Shown piece by piece: positions 26,833-35,415 of a stretch of DNA of 64,000 nt (its first letter is position 1; every line of letters starts with the position of its first letter). The stretch is from 3107 sp965216225 (GTDB taxonomy: Bacteria; Pseudomonadota; Alphaproteobacteria; Rhodobacterales; Rhodobacteraceae): positions 190,542 to 254,541 of the forward strand of contig CBDCFF010000032.1 of the NCBI GenBank assembly GCA_965216225.1. The letters run 5' to 3'. The notes beneath the pieces are model-generated. The model was not told the DNA's origin. It did not search any database and was given only the letters and a program-made list of their open reading frames with translations. A program made the translations under genes and the position numbers.

Positions 26833-26948
26833 TGGTTGCGAGCCCGACACATGAATTGCCGGCACATGAATTACGGAGCGCCCGGCCCCGCCCCCCGGAT
26901 CGGGCGCGACCCTCTGTATTCCGCTTTGTCGTCATGGCCAGAACATGA
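26832..26948 (+). CDS. Mini-ORF, 38 residues, linking rimM and trmD
   Basis: Starts within the rimM stop (TGATG) and ends within the trmD start (ATGA). Reads MVASPTHELPAHELRSARPR, then RPPDRARPSVFRFVVMART with a short hydrophobic end. No known domain. It would keep ribosomes moving across the 112-bp rimM-trmD gap; whether the peptide itself matters is unknown. Confidence 0.4.
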   Translation: MVASPTHELPAHELRSARPRPPDRARPSVFRFVVMART

Positions 26949-27775
26949 CCCGCCCCCCCGAATCCCGCGCCCGCCTGTCGGGCGGCGCCACCCCGCAGCC
27001 CCGTGAACCGGGGCAGGACAGCCCGCAGCCGAAAGGGGCCTGGACCGCCAGGGTCATCACGCTTTTCCCCGAAGTCTTTCCCGGCGTCCTTGGTGCGAGC
27101 CTGACCGGCAAGGCTTTGCACGAGGGGCTCTGGCGGCTGGAAACCATCGGCCTGCGCCCATTTGGCGAGGGCCGCCACAGGAATGTCGATGACACGCCCG
27201 CAGGTGGCGGCGCGGGGATGGTCCTGCGCGCCGATGTCGCGGGCAGGGCGCTGGACCGGGTGGCGGCGGACACCCCCGGCGACCGCGACCGCTGGCCGGT
27301 CGTCTGCCTCTCGCCCCGCGGCACACCCCTGACGCAGGCCATGGCGCAACGCCTTTCGCGGAGCGAGGGCATGACGCTCCTCTGTGGCCGGTTCGAGGGC
27401 GTCGATGAGCGTGTCATCGGCCATTACGGCATCGAAGAGGTCAGCCTGGGCGATTTCGTCCTGACCGGAGGAGAGATTGCCGCACAGGCCTTGATTGATG
27501 CGACGGTTCGCCTTATACCGCGTGTGCTTGGGAATCAGGCATCGACCGAGGACGAATCCTTTTCCCGCGGTCTGCTTGAACACCCGCAGTATACACGGCC
27601 TGCGGTCTGGAACGGTCGCGCGATCCCCGGCATTCTTCTGTCGGGTCATCACGCGAGGATCAACGACTGGCGGCAGGCCATGGCCGAAAGGCTGACAAGG
27701 GAACGACGACCTGACCTCTGGCGGGCCTGGTGTGCGGTGCATGGCAGGGATCCGGACGAAGACCAGAAGCTCTGA
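26945..27775 (+). CDS. trmD: tRNA (guanine-37-N1)-methyltransferase
   Basis: 276 residues. SPOUT-class enzyme that methylates G37 of tRNA to prevent frameshifting. Visible motifs: 'VITLFPEVFPGVLGASL', 'YGIEEVSLGDFVLTGGEIAA' (knot and AdoMet site), 'LLEHPQYTRPAVWNGRAIPGILLSGHH'. About 30 extra Pro/Gly-rich residues precede the usual start, so a later start is possible although the ATGA overlap favours this one. Confidence 0.95.
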   Translation: MTRPPESRARLSGGATPQPREPGQDSPQPKGAWTARVITLFPEVFPGVLGASLTGKALHEGLWRLETIGLRPFGEGRHRNVDDTPAGGGAGMVLRADVAGRALDRVAADTPGDRDRWPVVCLSPRGTPLTQAMAQRLSRSEGMTLLCGRFEGVDERVIGHYGIEEVSLGDFVLTGGEIAAQALIDATVRLIPRVLGNQASTEDESFSRGLLEHPQYTRPAVWNGRAIPGILLSGHHARINDWRQAMAERLTRERRPDLWRAWCAVHGRDPDEDQKL

Positions 27776-27826
27776 GGGCGCGCAAACTTCGTGGGCAAAC
27801 CACGGACAAGGACAGGAGTGTGTCAG

Positions 27827-28201
27827 ATGGACCTGATCGCACAGTTGGAAGCCGAGCAGGTCGCCGCGCTTGGCAAGCAGATTCCGGATTTCAGGGCGGG
27901 CGACACCATCCGTGTCGGCTATAAAGTGACCGAAGGCACCCGCTCTCGTGTGCAGAACTATGAAGGCGTCTGCATCGGCCGCAAGAACGGCGCCAGCATT
28001 GCCGGGTCTTTCACCGTTCGCAAGATCTCTTTCGGCGAAGGCGTGGAACGTGTGTTTCCGCTCTACTCCACGAACATCGAATCGATCACCGTCGTGCGCC
28101 GTGGCCGCGTGCGCCGGGCGAAACTCTACTATCTGCGCTCGCGCCGGGGCAAGTCCGCCCGGATTGCAGAAGACACCCACTACAAGCCCAGATCGGCCTG
28201 A
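27827..28201 (+). CDS. rplS: 50S ribosomal protein L19
   Basis: 124 residues. 'FRAGDTIRVGYKVTEGTRSRVQNYEGVCIGRKN' and 'SFTVRKISFGEGVERVFPLYS' are typical L19. The ATG at 27827 has GACAGGAG upstream. Last but one of the ribosomal unit. Confidence 0.97.
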   Translation: MDLIAQLEAEQVAALGKQIPDFRAGDTIRVGYKVTEGTRSRVQNYEGVCIGRKNGASIAGSFTVRKISFGEGVERVFPLYSTNIESITVVRRGRVRRAKLYYLRSRRGKSARIAEDTHYKPRSA

Positions 28202-28218
28202 GCGGAAGGACGGAAGAC

Positions 28219-28440
28219 GTGAAAAAAGACCTTCATCCCGATTATCACTTCATTGATGTCAAGCTGACCAATGGCGACATCGTGAAAATGCGCTCTACCT
28301 ACGGGGCCGAGGGCGATACACTGGCGCTGGACGTTGATCCAAGTGTTCACCCGGCTTGGACCGGCGGCGGCACCCGCCTGATCGACACCGGCGGTCGCGT
28401 GTCGAGGTTCAAGAAGAAATACGAGGGCCTGGGGTTCTGA
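28219..28440 (+). CDS. rpmE: 50S ribosomal protein L31
   Basis: 73 residues, starting MKKDLHPDYHFIDVKLTNGD. It lacks the CxxC zinc motifs, so it is the zinc-independent form. It lies 18 bp after rplS and ends the operon; no strong terminator is seen in the next 100 bp. Confidence 0.95.
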   Translation: MKKDLHPDYHFIDVKLTNGDIVKMRSTYGAEGDTLALDVDPSVHPAWTGGGTRLIDTGGRVSRFKKKYEGLGF

Positions 28441-28603
28441 GAAACCGGGTTTGCGGAACCCGAAGCGCCGCCCGGTCCTGCCTGCACCGGTTTTTGCGAT
28501 GGCAGGTATTTCATGTTGGATACCGGTTGGAATCCTGCTACGATTGCTTGGTTCCGTCCAGATTTTGCCGGATGCGATTGCGTCCTTGCGGACAGGAGCC
28601 GCC

Positions 28604-28615
28604 ATGAAAGGATGA
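28604..28615 (+). promoter_or_regulatory. Three-codon leader ORF (Met-Lys-Gly) before the RiPP precursor
   Basis: AGGAG (28594-28598) is correctly spaced for the ATG at 28604, which reads ATG AAA GGA TGA. Its stop overlaps the ATG pair that opens the precursor at 28612/28615. The good ribosome site thus serves the tiny leader, and the precursor would start by re-initiation or from a weaker site. Confidence 0.35.
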
Positions 28616-28908
28616 TGATCGTGACATCGTTGGAAGAAAAGTGCAGCGAACTGATGCAGTCGGCAGAAGAAATGCGCAGCAAACTCACGGTGAAGGCGAT
28701 GGAGGATGTCGATTTTCGCCATCAACTCGTGACCGACCCCAAAGGCACGGTCAATCGGGAATTCGGCATCGAGATTCCCGAAAACATCACCATAAAGATG
28801 CATGAAAGCGACATGAACACGCTTCATCTTGCACTGCCGTCCGGGCCGGAGATCAGTGAGGAGCAGCTTGAAGCGGTTGCCGCCGGTCTCTGCTGCTGCG
28901 GCCTCTGA
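28612..28908 (+). CDS. NHLP-family RiPP precursor peptide with LCCCGL core
   Basis: 98 residues. The leader (about 28-85) matches the nitrile-hydratase-alpha-like leader family used for thiazole/oxazole-modified peptides: 'DVDFRHQLVTDPKGTVNREFG', 'IEIPENITIKMHESDMNTLHL', 'LPSGPEISEEQLEAVAAG'. The C-terminal AVAAG is the typical cleavage site, leaving the very short core Leu-Cys-Cys-Cys-Gly-Leu. Three adjacent cysteines are candidates for azoline/azole formation by the YcaO enzyme encoded 4 kb downstream. The metal-binding Cys motif of true nitrile hydratase is absent. The gene is intact although its modification genes are not. Confidence 0.88.
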   Translation: MMIVTSLEEKCSELMQSAEEMRSKLTVKAMEDVDFRHQLVTDPKGTVNREFGIEIPENITIKMHESDMNTLHLALPSGPEISEEQLEAVAAGLCCCGL

Positions 28909-28918
28909 ACGAGCGTCC

Positions 28919-28948
28919 GGCCCCGCCCGCAGCGGCGGGGCCGGGCTT
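28919..28948 (+). terminator. GC-rich hairpin after the precursor gene
   Basis: GGCCCCGCC and GGCGGGGCC form a 9-bp stem around a short loop 10 bp after the precursor stop, with only a short T run (GGGCTTT). It could act as a partial terminator that keeps precursor transcripts more abundant than the downstream genes, a usual layout in RiPP loci. Confidence 0.5.
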
Positions 28949-29323
28949 TGGCCATTTCAGTGAACCGGGCCGATCTTGCGCACCCCTTGCGCACTCTTCG
29001 GAATGATGCGTGCTTGCGGGCCGCACGCGGTATGCACAAGCCGCATAAAGCCGCAGCGCGGTTTTTTTGTTGCGCGCGGTGCGGATAACAGGTGCGGCAT
29101 CCGTTTCCCGATGAAAGGCGCGACCTTTGGTAAGGCGGCGCGTGATCCTTTCAGCCATCGCATCCGGTCGGTTCCGCCTTGAAGTCACGCACATCACGGC
29201 GGGGCCTGGCAGGGCTGCGCTGAATGTCACGGATTGCAGGGCGCAGGGCGCATCGCGGCGGTGATCCGGTGTCGGGGCGCGGCCCCCGGAAACCGGAAAT
29301 TCAACAGTAAGGAAGATGTCGGG
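28949..29323. other. Intergenic region in the RiPP locus
   Basis: About 375 bp with no convincing gene on either strand. A T7 run (29062-29068) lies in a repetitive GCGC-rich context. AAGGAAG near 29310-29316 serves the next gene. Confidence 0.5.
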
Positions 29324-30372
29324 ATGAACCTTGAGGACCAGTGGATCACGACCGAGGCGCGCCTCGCCCGCGAGGCGGATTCCATGGCGGAGATTCTGGA
29401 GACGCTGCGGCCCCGCATATCGCCGGTTCTGATCGGAAAGCGGGAATGGCAAGGGGTGCTGGATCGCGCCCATGCGCTGCCCGCGACCATCGCCGCCTTT
29501 CCCTTCGGGTTCGAGTTGCCGCTGCACGAGCCGCAACCGGTGGCCGATTTCGGCGTTTCGGTCTTTGGCGAAAGCCGGACGGCGGCGTTCTTCGAAGACG
29601 CAGCGCGACCCGCGCCCGCAGACCCGTCCGCCGCAGGCATTGCCGGGCTGCTGGCCGAGATGAAAGCCGGGGATTCCCCGCTCTGCCGGATTGCCGGGCG
29701 GAAGATCATGCTGGAATACGATATCGGGTCGGCGCGCATCCGGATCCGGGGGTTTTTGTCACCCCCGGCGAAGGGGTGTTCGCGGGCGGCGGCTCTGGCG
29801 AACGGCTGGCGGATCTGGCGGTGGTGGCCGATGCGATCTCCGTCGCTGTCGGCCGCAAACCCGACGCCGCCCGGCGCAGGCAGACCGAAGCGGTGTATCT
29901 GGCGATGGAACCGGGTGTAAGCCTGCGCTCGTTCGGGGCCTTTCCCACACGGGGGAGCGGGCTGCGGCTGGCGATCACCGGCTTTCGCAAAGCCGCCGGG
30001 TTGGCGGCGTATCTGGAGCGCGTCGGCTGGCCGGGACAACATGAACATGTCGCCGCCATCATCTCGCGCCATGAGGCGCGCAACGCCTTTGCCTGTCTGG
30101 GGGTCCATTTCGACATTCAGGCGGACGGTGTCGGGCCGATGCTCGGGCTGAGCTTCTACGCCAGGGAGGGGCAATGGCTGAAGGACATCCGGCACTGGAC
30201 GCCGCTGCTTGACGGCATTTGCGAGGACGGTCTTGCGATTGCCGGGAAACTGTCGGCGCTGGCCGATTCCTGGGCCGGGGCGCAGACGCTGTTCGGCAGA
30301 ACCGGCCCGTTCGTGCTGGTGAAGGGTATTCACCACATCAAGCTGACGGTGATCGGGGACCGCATCGAACAG
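29324..30372 (+). pseudogene. RiPP-locus companion gene, frameshifted and truncated by IS6
   Basis: Starts MNLEDQWITTEARLAREADS with a good AAGGAAG. The frame is lost at a run of five G at 29749-29753 (one more G would restore it). It continues with 'VFVTPGEGVFAGGGSGERLA', 'ERVGWPGQHEHVAAIISRHE', 'ACLGVHFDIQADGVGPMLGL' and 'VLVKGIHHIKLTVIGDRIEQ', where the IS6 element cuts it. The final 'KGIHHIKL' motif sits close to the expected C-terminus. I do not recognise the family. Its place between precursor and cyclodehydratase suggests a role in maturation or export of the peptide. Confidence 0.6.
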
Positions 30373-31255
30373 GGGCTCTGTTGCAAACCATTCAAGAGTT
30401 CAGAGTTTGGCTATGAATTGGCTCCTGGCTTCATGTCGCCAGACGGTTTTCGAGCATGGACATCGCTTCGGATAACCCGCAAGGGCCCAAGCCAAATGCC
30501 CGCTCGATCATCCGGACTTCGCCGTTTATGTCGTTCGTGAGATTGAAAGCCGATCCTTGGCCCTTGCGCAACGCTCGCATGACTTCGAAACCCTTGATAG
30601 TGGCATAGGCCGATTTCAACGTCTTGAAACCGCGCACCGGCTTTATCAGTTGTTTCAGCTTGCCGTGGTCGGCTTCGACGATGTTGTTGAGGGACTTCAC
30701 CTGGCGGTGTTCCAGTTCTTCCGGGCATTTGCCTTCATCGTGCAACTCGGCCAGCGCAGCCGCATAGGTTGGTGCTTTGTCGGTGTTGATGATGCGGGGT
30801 TGCTCCCAACTCTTCAACCCTTTCAAAGCCTTGCCGAGAAACCTCTTGGCGGCCTTGGTATTCCGGGTCGGCGAGAGGTAGAATTCAATCGTGTCACCGA
30901 ATTTATCGACCGCCCGATAGAGATAGACCCATTTGCCACGAACCTTGACATAGGTCTCGTCTACGCGCCAACTGTTCGACCTTGGCCTGCGCCATTGCCA
31001 ACGCATTCGCTTTTCAATTTCGGGCGCATAGTGCTGAACCCAGCGATAAATCGTGGCGTGATCCACCCGGACTCCACGCTCTGCCATCATCTGTTCGAGG
31101 TCACGGTAGCTGATCGCGTATCGGCAATACCATCGCACTGCCCAAAGTACGATCTCGCCGCGAAAATGCCGTCCCTTGAAATCGCTCATGATCTCTTCCC
31201 GCCAACCATGCTGAATGACCCATGAACGATCAACCAAAAGTTTGCAACAGAGCCC
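30373..31255 (-). mobile_element. IS6-family element
   Basis: 883 bp bounded by the inverted repeat GGGCTCTGTTGCAAA at 30373 and its complement ending at 31255. It contains one intact transposase. The 8-bp flanks differ (TCGAACAG on the left, GCTGCTGT on the right). IS6 elements duplicate 8 bp on insertion, so the flanks were not originally adjacent: an IS6-mediated deletion or recombination has occurred. Confidence 0.9.
30431..31189 (-). CDS. IS6-family transposase, intact
   Basis: 252 residues from the ATG at 31189 (GGAAGAG upstream). DDE catalytic domain: 'SWRVDETYVKVRGKWVYLYR' (first Asp), 'INTDKAPTYAAALAELH' (second Asp) and 'NNIVEADHGKLKQLIKPVRG' (Glu region). The N-terminal HTH contains 'YAISYRDLEQMMAERGVRVDH'. 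The gene looks functional. Confidence 0.93.
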   Translation of the reverse strand: MSDFKGRHFRGEIVLWAVRWYCRYAISYRDLEQMMAERGVRVDHATIYRWVQHYAPEIEKRMRWQWRRPRSNSWRVDETYVKVRGKWVYLYRAVDKFGDTIEFYLSPTRNTKAAKRFLGKALKGLKSWEQPRIINTDKAPTYAAALAELHDEGKCPEELEHRQVKSLNNIVEADHGKLKQLIKPVRGFKTLKSAYATIKGFEVMRALRKGQGSAFNLTNDINGEVRMIERAFGLGPCGLSEAMSMLENRLAT

Positions 31256-32915
31256 GCTGCTGTGCCTCTGCGTCGTCCTCTCGATGAAGATCAGCAATTA
31301 CCTGCAACATTACGGCTTGCGGCGCATCAGGCTGCCCGAGGGCCGGTTCGAGAAGGTCCGCCCCCGCCATTCCTGGAGCGCCAACCGCAGGTTCAGCAAC
31401 TGGATGTTCTACAACATGCAGCGTCATCCGGACCATCACGCCGCGGCGAGCCGCCCTTACGCGCTGTTGCAGCATTATGGCGAGGATGAATCGCCGCAAC
31501 TGCCGGGCAGCTATGCCACCATGTTCAACCTGGTGCTGGTTCCCCGGCGCTGGTTCGCGCTCATGGATCCGCTGGTTGACCAGTGGCGGGCGCATTTCTA
31601 TCCCGGGATCGACGACTGGAGCGCCTATGACAGCCGGTTGTCGCAGGCGCGCCCGGAAGCGTTCGACGCGATCATAGAGATTTTCGGCACCTCGCCCCGC
31701 CTCGCCCGGTTGATCGAGCGGAACCCGAAACTGCTCGACAGCCTTCAGAGCAAGGAATTCACCGATCTCGATCTTCCACCCGGTTTCGGGCCGGATCGGG
31801 AATTCGAGGCATCCGCCCGCAGCGGGCTGACACGCCTTTACTGGACGCGCGAGTTCGGCACTGCGGAAATGAAGGAGCAGATCGGCGAAATTCCCGTGCA
31901 GGACGCGGCCGAGGCGACGGACACCGTGCGCAGCTGGTCGAACGACAAGGCGTTCCAGATCGCCATGCACACATTGCGCGGCAATCTGTCGCCCGTTGAA
32001 ATGATGACGGCTCTCTCCAACGTGGCCGAGGCGTCCGTCGCCGCCGTTCTTTCGGCGGTCGAGGAGGATTTCATCGAACGCAGCGGCCTGACTGGCGGTG
32101 GCGGCGTCGATGGCAGTGGCGGTGTCGCGGCGGTGTTTCTGGGCGATCTGTCGAGCGGCGAAGTCGCGCCCGGCGCCGGTATGGACATCCTCCTTGTCCA
32201 CGATGACGACCCGGTTGACCATCATGACAGGCTCTGCCGCCATTTCCTCGAATCGTTGCATGTCCTGTCGCAGGAAAACCTGCTGTTCGCGCCCCTGCCG
32301 CCGGAATGGGGAGAGAACGCCGTCCATTCCCTCGCCGCCTTTGCGCAGCGCACGGGCGGGGGCGTGGACCTGACGCGGGCGCGCTGTGTCTTCACATGCG
32401 GCGATGGCGCGATCACGGAACGCTTTGATGAGGCGCGGCGCAAAATCCTTGTCCATGGCGCAGATGCGCCGCCGGTCGCCCGGAGCGCCGCCCCGGACGC
32501 GCCCGCGCCCGATCTCGCATCGTTCGACGACGCAAAAGGCGGCTTTCACGCCGTTGAGGGCGCTGCCCGGTTCGTGCAATCGGCACATGCGCAAACGGTT
32601 CCCGAAATTCTCGATGTCGGCGCGGCTTCGGTTTTCCGCATCTCCAGAGAGCGCGGATTGTTTCCCGACGCGACGGCAGAGCAACTGGAGGATGCCGCGC
32701 GGATGTGGCGCAACCTGTACGGCATCTGCCGTCTTGTCGTTGGCGACAGGGCCGAAACGGTTGCGTCTAGGGGAAGGGCCGTCATCGCCCGTTCCTGCGG
32801 GATGGAGGATTTCGATGCCCTGAGCGCCGCAATCCGCGACACCGCCGCCCACGCGGGCAGCGCCATCGACGCACTGGACAGGGTGCCCGGCCCCGGATCG
32901 TCCCGCCCGTCATGA
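31256..32915 (+). pseudogene. Chimera: AlkB-type hydroxylase C-terminus fused to GlnE-type adenylyltransferase C-terminal half
   Basis: One open frame from the IS6 end to a TGA at 32915. About 130 residues are the end of an alkane 1-monooxygenase: 'NYLQHYGLRRIRLPEG', 'RHSWSANRRFSNWMFYNMQ' and the di-iron motif RHPDHH. Near 31665 it passes in frame into a GlnE-like part: 'IFGTSPRLARLIERNPKLLD', 'RGNLSPVEMMTALSNVAEA', 'VAAVFLGDLSSGEVAPGAGM' and 'DLTRARCVFTCGDGAITERF'. The usual GxLGxxxMxxxSDxDL metal motif reads ...GAGMDIL, and the EVDxRLRP segment is missing, so adenylyltransferase activity is unlikely. Neither half has a normal start. Confidence 0.6.
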
Positions 32916-33012
32916 GTTCTTCGCCCGCAACACCACCCGCAACACCACGGGGCAGGTCGATTGCGACGCTGCGCAGGATCGCGGCGCGCCCCGGCATCCG
33001 GGGGCGGCGGAG

Positions 33013-35290
33013 GTGACGGGCGGGCCGGCGTCGCCGCAGGCCGATCCGGGGTCGGGCATCCTGAAACGAGCCACCCCCGCCGACCGCGGCGTCATCGCAC
33101 TGCCCCTGCTGACGCCGCATCTCGAATTCCGCATGGTCGATGACGGGCAGACGATTCTGGTATCGGAAACGTTCGACACCCTGATGCACGGGCACATCCA
33201 CGGCGACCTGCTGCCGCTCCTCGACGGGCGACGCTCATGCGAAGACATCGTGACCGCGCTTGCCGACAGGCATTCGCGCACCGATGTGCAAACGGCCATC
33301 GCCTCGCTTGCCGCCAGGGGATATGCCGTTTCCGGCGACCACCGGATGGCGCGCGGGCAAGCGGCGTTCTGGTCCTCGCTGGGGGCCTCCCCCCGCTGGG
33401 CCAAGGAACGGCTGGCCGCCTCGCCCGGCAACTCGACGCCATGGGCGTGAACCTGAGCGCAGACATGGGCGCGGACGCCCGGCCTCCGGCCCTTTCCGTC
33501 TTTGTCTGCGCGGATTACCTCGACCATGGGCATGACGACATCAACCGGCGTCACATCGCTTCGGGCGCGCCATGGATGCTGGTCAGACCCGGCGGCGTGC
33601 GCCCGCTCTTTGGTCCGCTTTTCCGGCCGGCGGAGCAGGGCCCGTGCTGGGCCTGCCTCACACCTATCGCCTGCGCAGCCACCGGGAGGTTCACGGTTTC
33701 CTGCGGGAGCACGGCGGCGAAAAGGCCGCCTTCGTGTCCGGCGCCGCCGTTCCCGCCGTTTCGGACGCGGTTCACGGCCTTGCCGCCGCCGAGATCGCCC
33801 GGTGGCTGGTTTTCGGGAAAGACGCGCCACTCCATGACCAGGCGGTTTCGGTCGATCTCGCCCGCCTGAGCTGCGATCACCACCCGGCCATGCGCCGCCC
33901 GCAATGCCTGGCGTGTGGCGAAGAGGCGCTCTGTCGTCCCGACCGTCCGGCGCTTCCGGTGCGGCTGCGACCGACCCCGAAGGGCCTGCGCAACAGCGGC
34001 GGCGCCCGTTCGGTGCGCCCGCAGGAGACCCTCGCCCGATACCGTCATCTGGTCAGCCCGGTCAGCGGCGTCGTGGCATGGGTCGCGCGCACCACCGACG
34101 AGGCCGACCCCTGGCTGCACGTCCATTGGGCCGGAAGCAATCCGGCCCTGCGAATCAGGAGCCTGAGTTCGCTGCGGCGCAGCCTGCGCAGCAAGAGCGC
34201 GGGCAAGGGAAGCACGGCGGAACAATCGGAGGCGAGCGCGCTTTGCGAGGCGATAGAGCGTTATTCGGGCGGCTTTCATGGCGACGAGATCCGCTGCCGA
34301 AGGTGGCTGTCGGATTTTCTGGCGGCTGGCGACGGGCAGGCGATCCGTCCCAACGACGTGCAGCTTTTCAGCGACCGGCAATTCGACAATGCGCACGAGA
34401 TCAACGCCCGTGGCCATCCGTACAACGTCATTCCGCCACGCTTCGATCCGGAAAGCGAAATCGACTGGTCGCCGGTGTGGTCGCTTACCGGGCGCCGGCA
34501 TCGCTATCTGCCCACGTCCATGCTCTACACCATGGCCCCCGAACAGCGCCGGGGCGGGGCGGGGCTCTGGGCGGACACGAACGGCTGCGCCGCCGGCAAC
34601 ACGATCGAAGAGGCGATCCTGCAAGGCTTTTTCGAACTGGTGGAGCGCGACGCCTTCGCGATCTGGTGGTACAATCGCCTGCGGATGCCGGCGGTGGACC
34701 CGGAGAGTTTCGGCGACGAATACCTGGCATCCGCGCGCGACCGTTACCGCCTTCATCACCGGGACATGTGGCTGCTGGACCTGACCGGCGATCTTGGCAT
34801 CCCCGCCTTCGTCGCGCTTTCGCGGCGGACCGATGGCGCGGCGGAGGACATCATCTATGGCGCCGGGGCGCATATCGACCCTCATATCGCGGCCCTGCGC
34901 GCGGTGTGCGAACTCAACCAGTGCCTGAGCTGGGTTCCCCGCCCCGGCAAGGGCGGCGGGCGCTACGGGATCGACAATCCGATGTGCCTGTGGTGGTGGA
35001 AGACGGCAACCCTGGCGGATCATCCGTATCTGACGCCGGACACCGCCGATCTGCGAGAGGACATAGAGCGGTGCCGCGCGCTGATCGAGGCCAGGGGCAT
35101 GGAGTTTCTGGTGCTTGACCAGACCCGCCCCGACATCGGAATGCCGGTCGTGCGGGTCATCGTGCCCGGTCTGCGCCATTTCTGGGAACGCTTCGCGCCG
35201 GGCCGCCTGTTCGATGCGCCGGTCGCAATGGGCCGGCGCGACCGGCCCTTGCCGGAATCGGAACTCAACCCGGTTCCGGTCATCGCGTGA
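33013..35290 (+). pseudogene. Fused E1-like / YcaO TOMM cyclodehydratase, two frameshifts
   Basis: Reads as one protein only across three frames. Frame 1 (33013 to about 33425) holds the leader-binding part ('LLPLLDGRRSCEDIVTALAD'). Frame 2 (about 33430-33655) has 'RRHIASGAPWMLVRPGGVRP' and CWAC. Frame 3 (to 35290) has 'YRLRSHREVHGFLREHGGEK', CLAC and the YcaO domain: 'GKGSTAEQSEASALCEAIERYSG', 'AAGNTIEEAILQGFFELVER' and the C-terminal proline-rich-type end 'PLPESELNPVPVIA'. The CxxC pairs would bind structural zinc. ATP-binding Glu residues of YcaO are present. The second shift looks like an extra AC in CTCACACC. The enzyme would convert core Cys to thiazoline. Confidence 0.82.
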
Positions 35291-35415
35291 GAGCCCTGAT
35301 GGATGCTCGTGGCGCGGCGACACCGGGTCGGTGTTCCGGCGGAGGGCCGGATAATACACCCTCCCGACGGTGTGGACGACCTGCCGGAGCAGCCCCGGAA
35401 ATCCCTGACATAGGA

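Noticed and set aside
28612..28908. Annotating the NHLP peptide as nitrile hydratase alpha subunit
   Set aside because: It is under 100 residues, lacks the metal-binding CxxCSC motif, and ends at a leader cleavage site followed by a short Cys core.
29749..29753. Treating the G-run frameshift in the RiPP companion gene as a sure mutation
   Set aside because: One missing G in a homopolymer is also a common sequencing error. The gene is called broken mainly because the IS6 truncates it.
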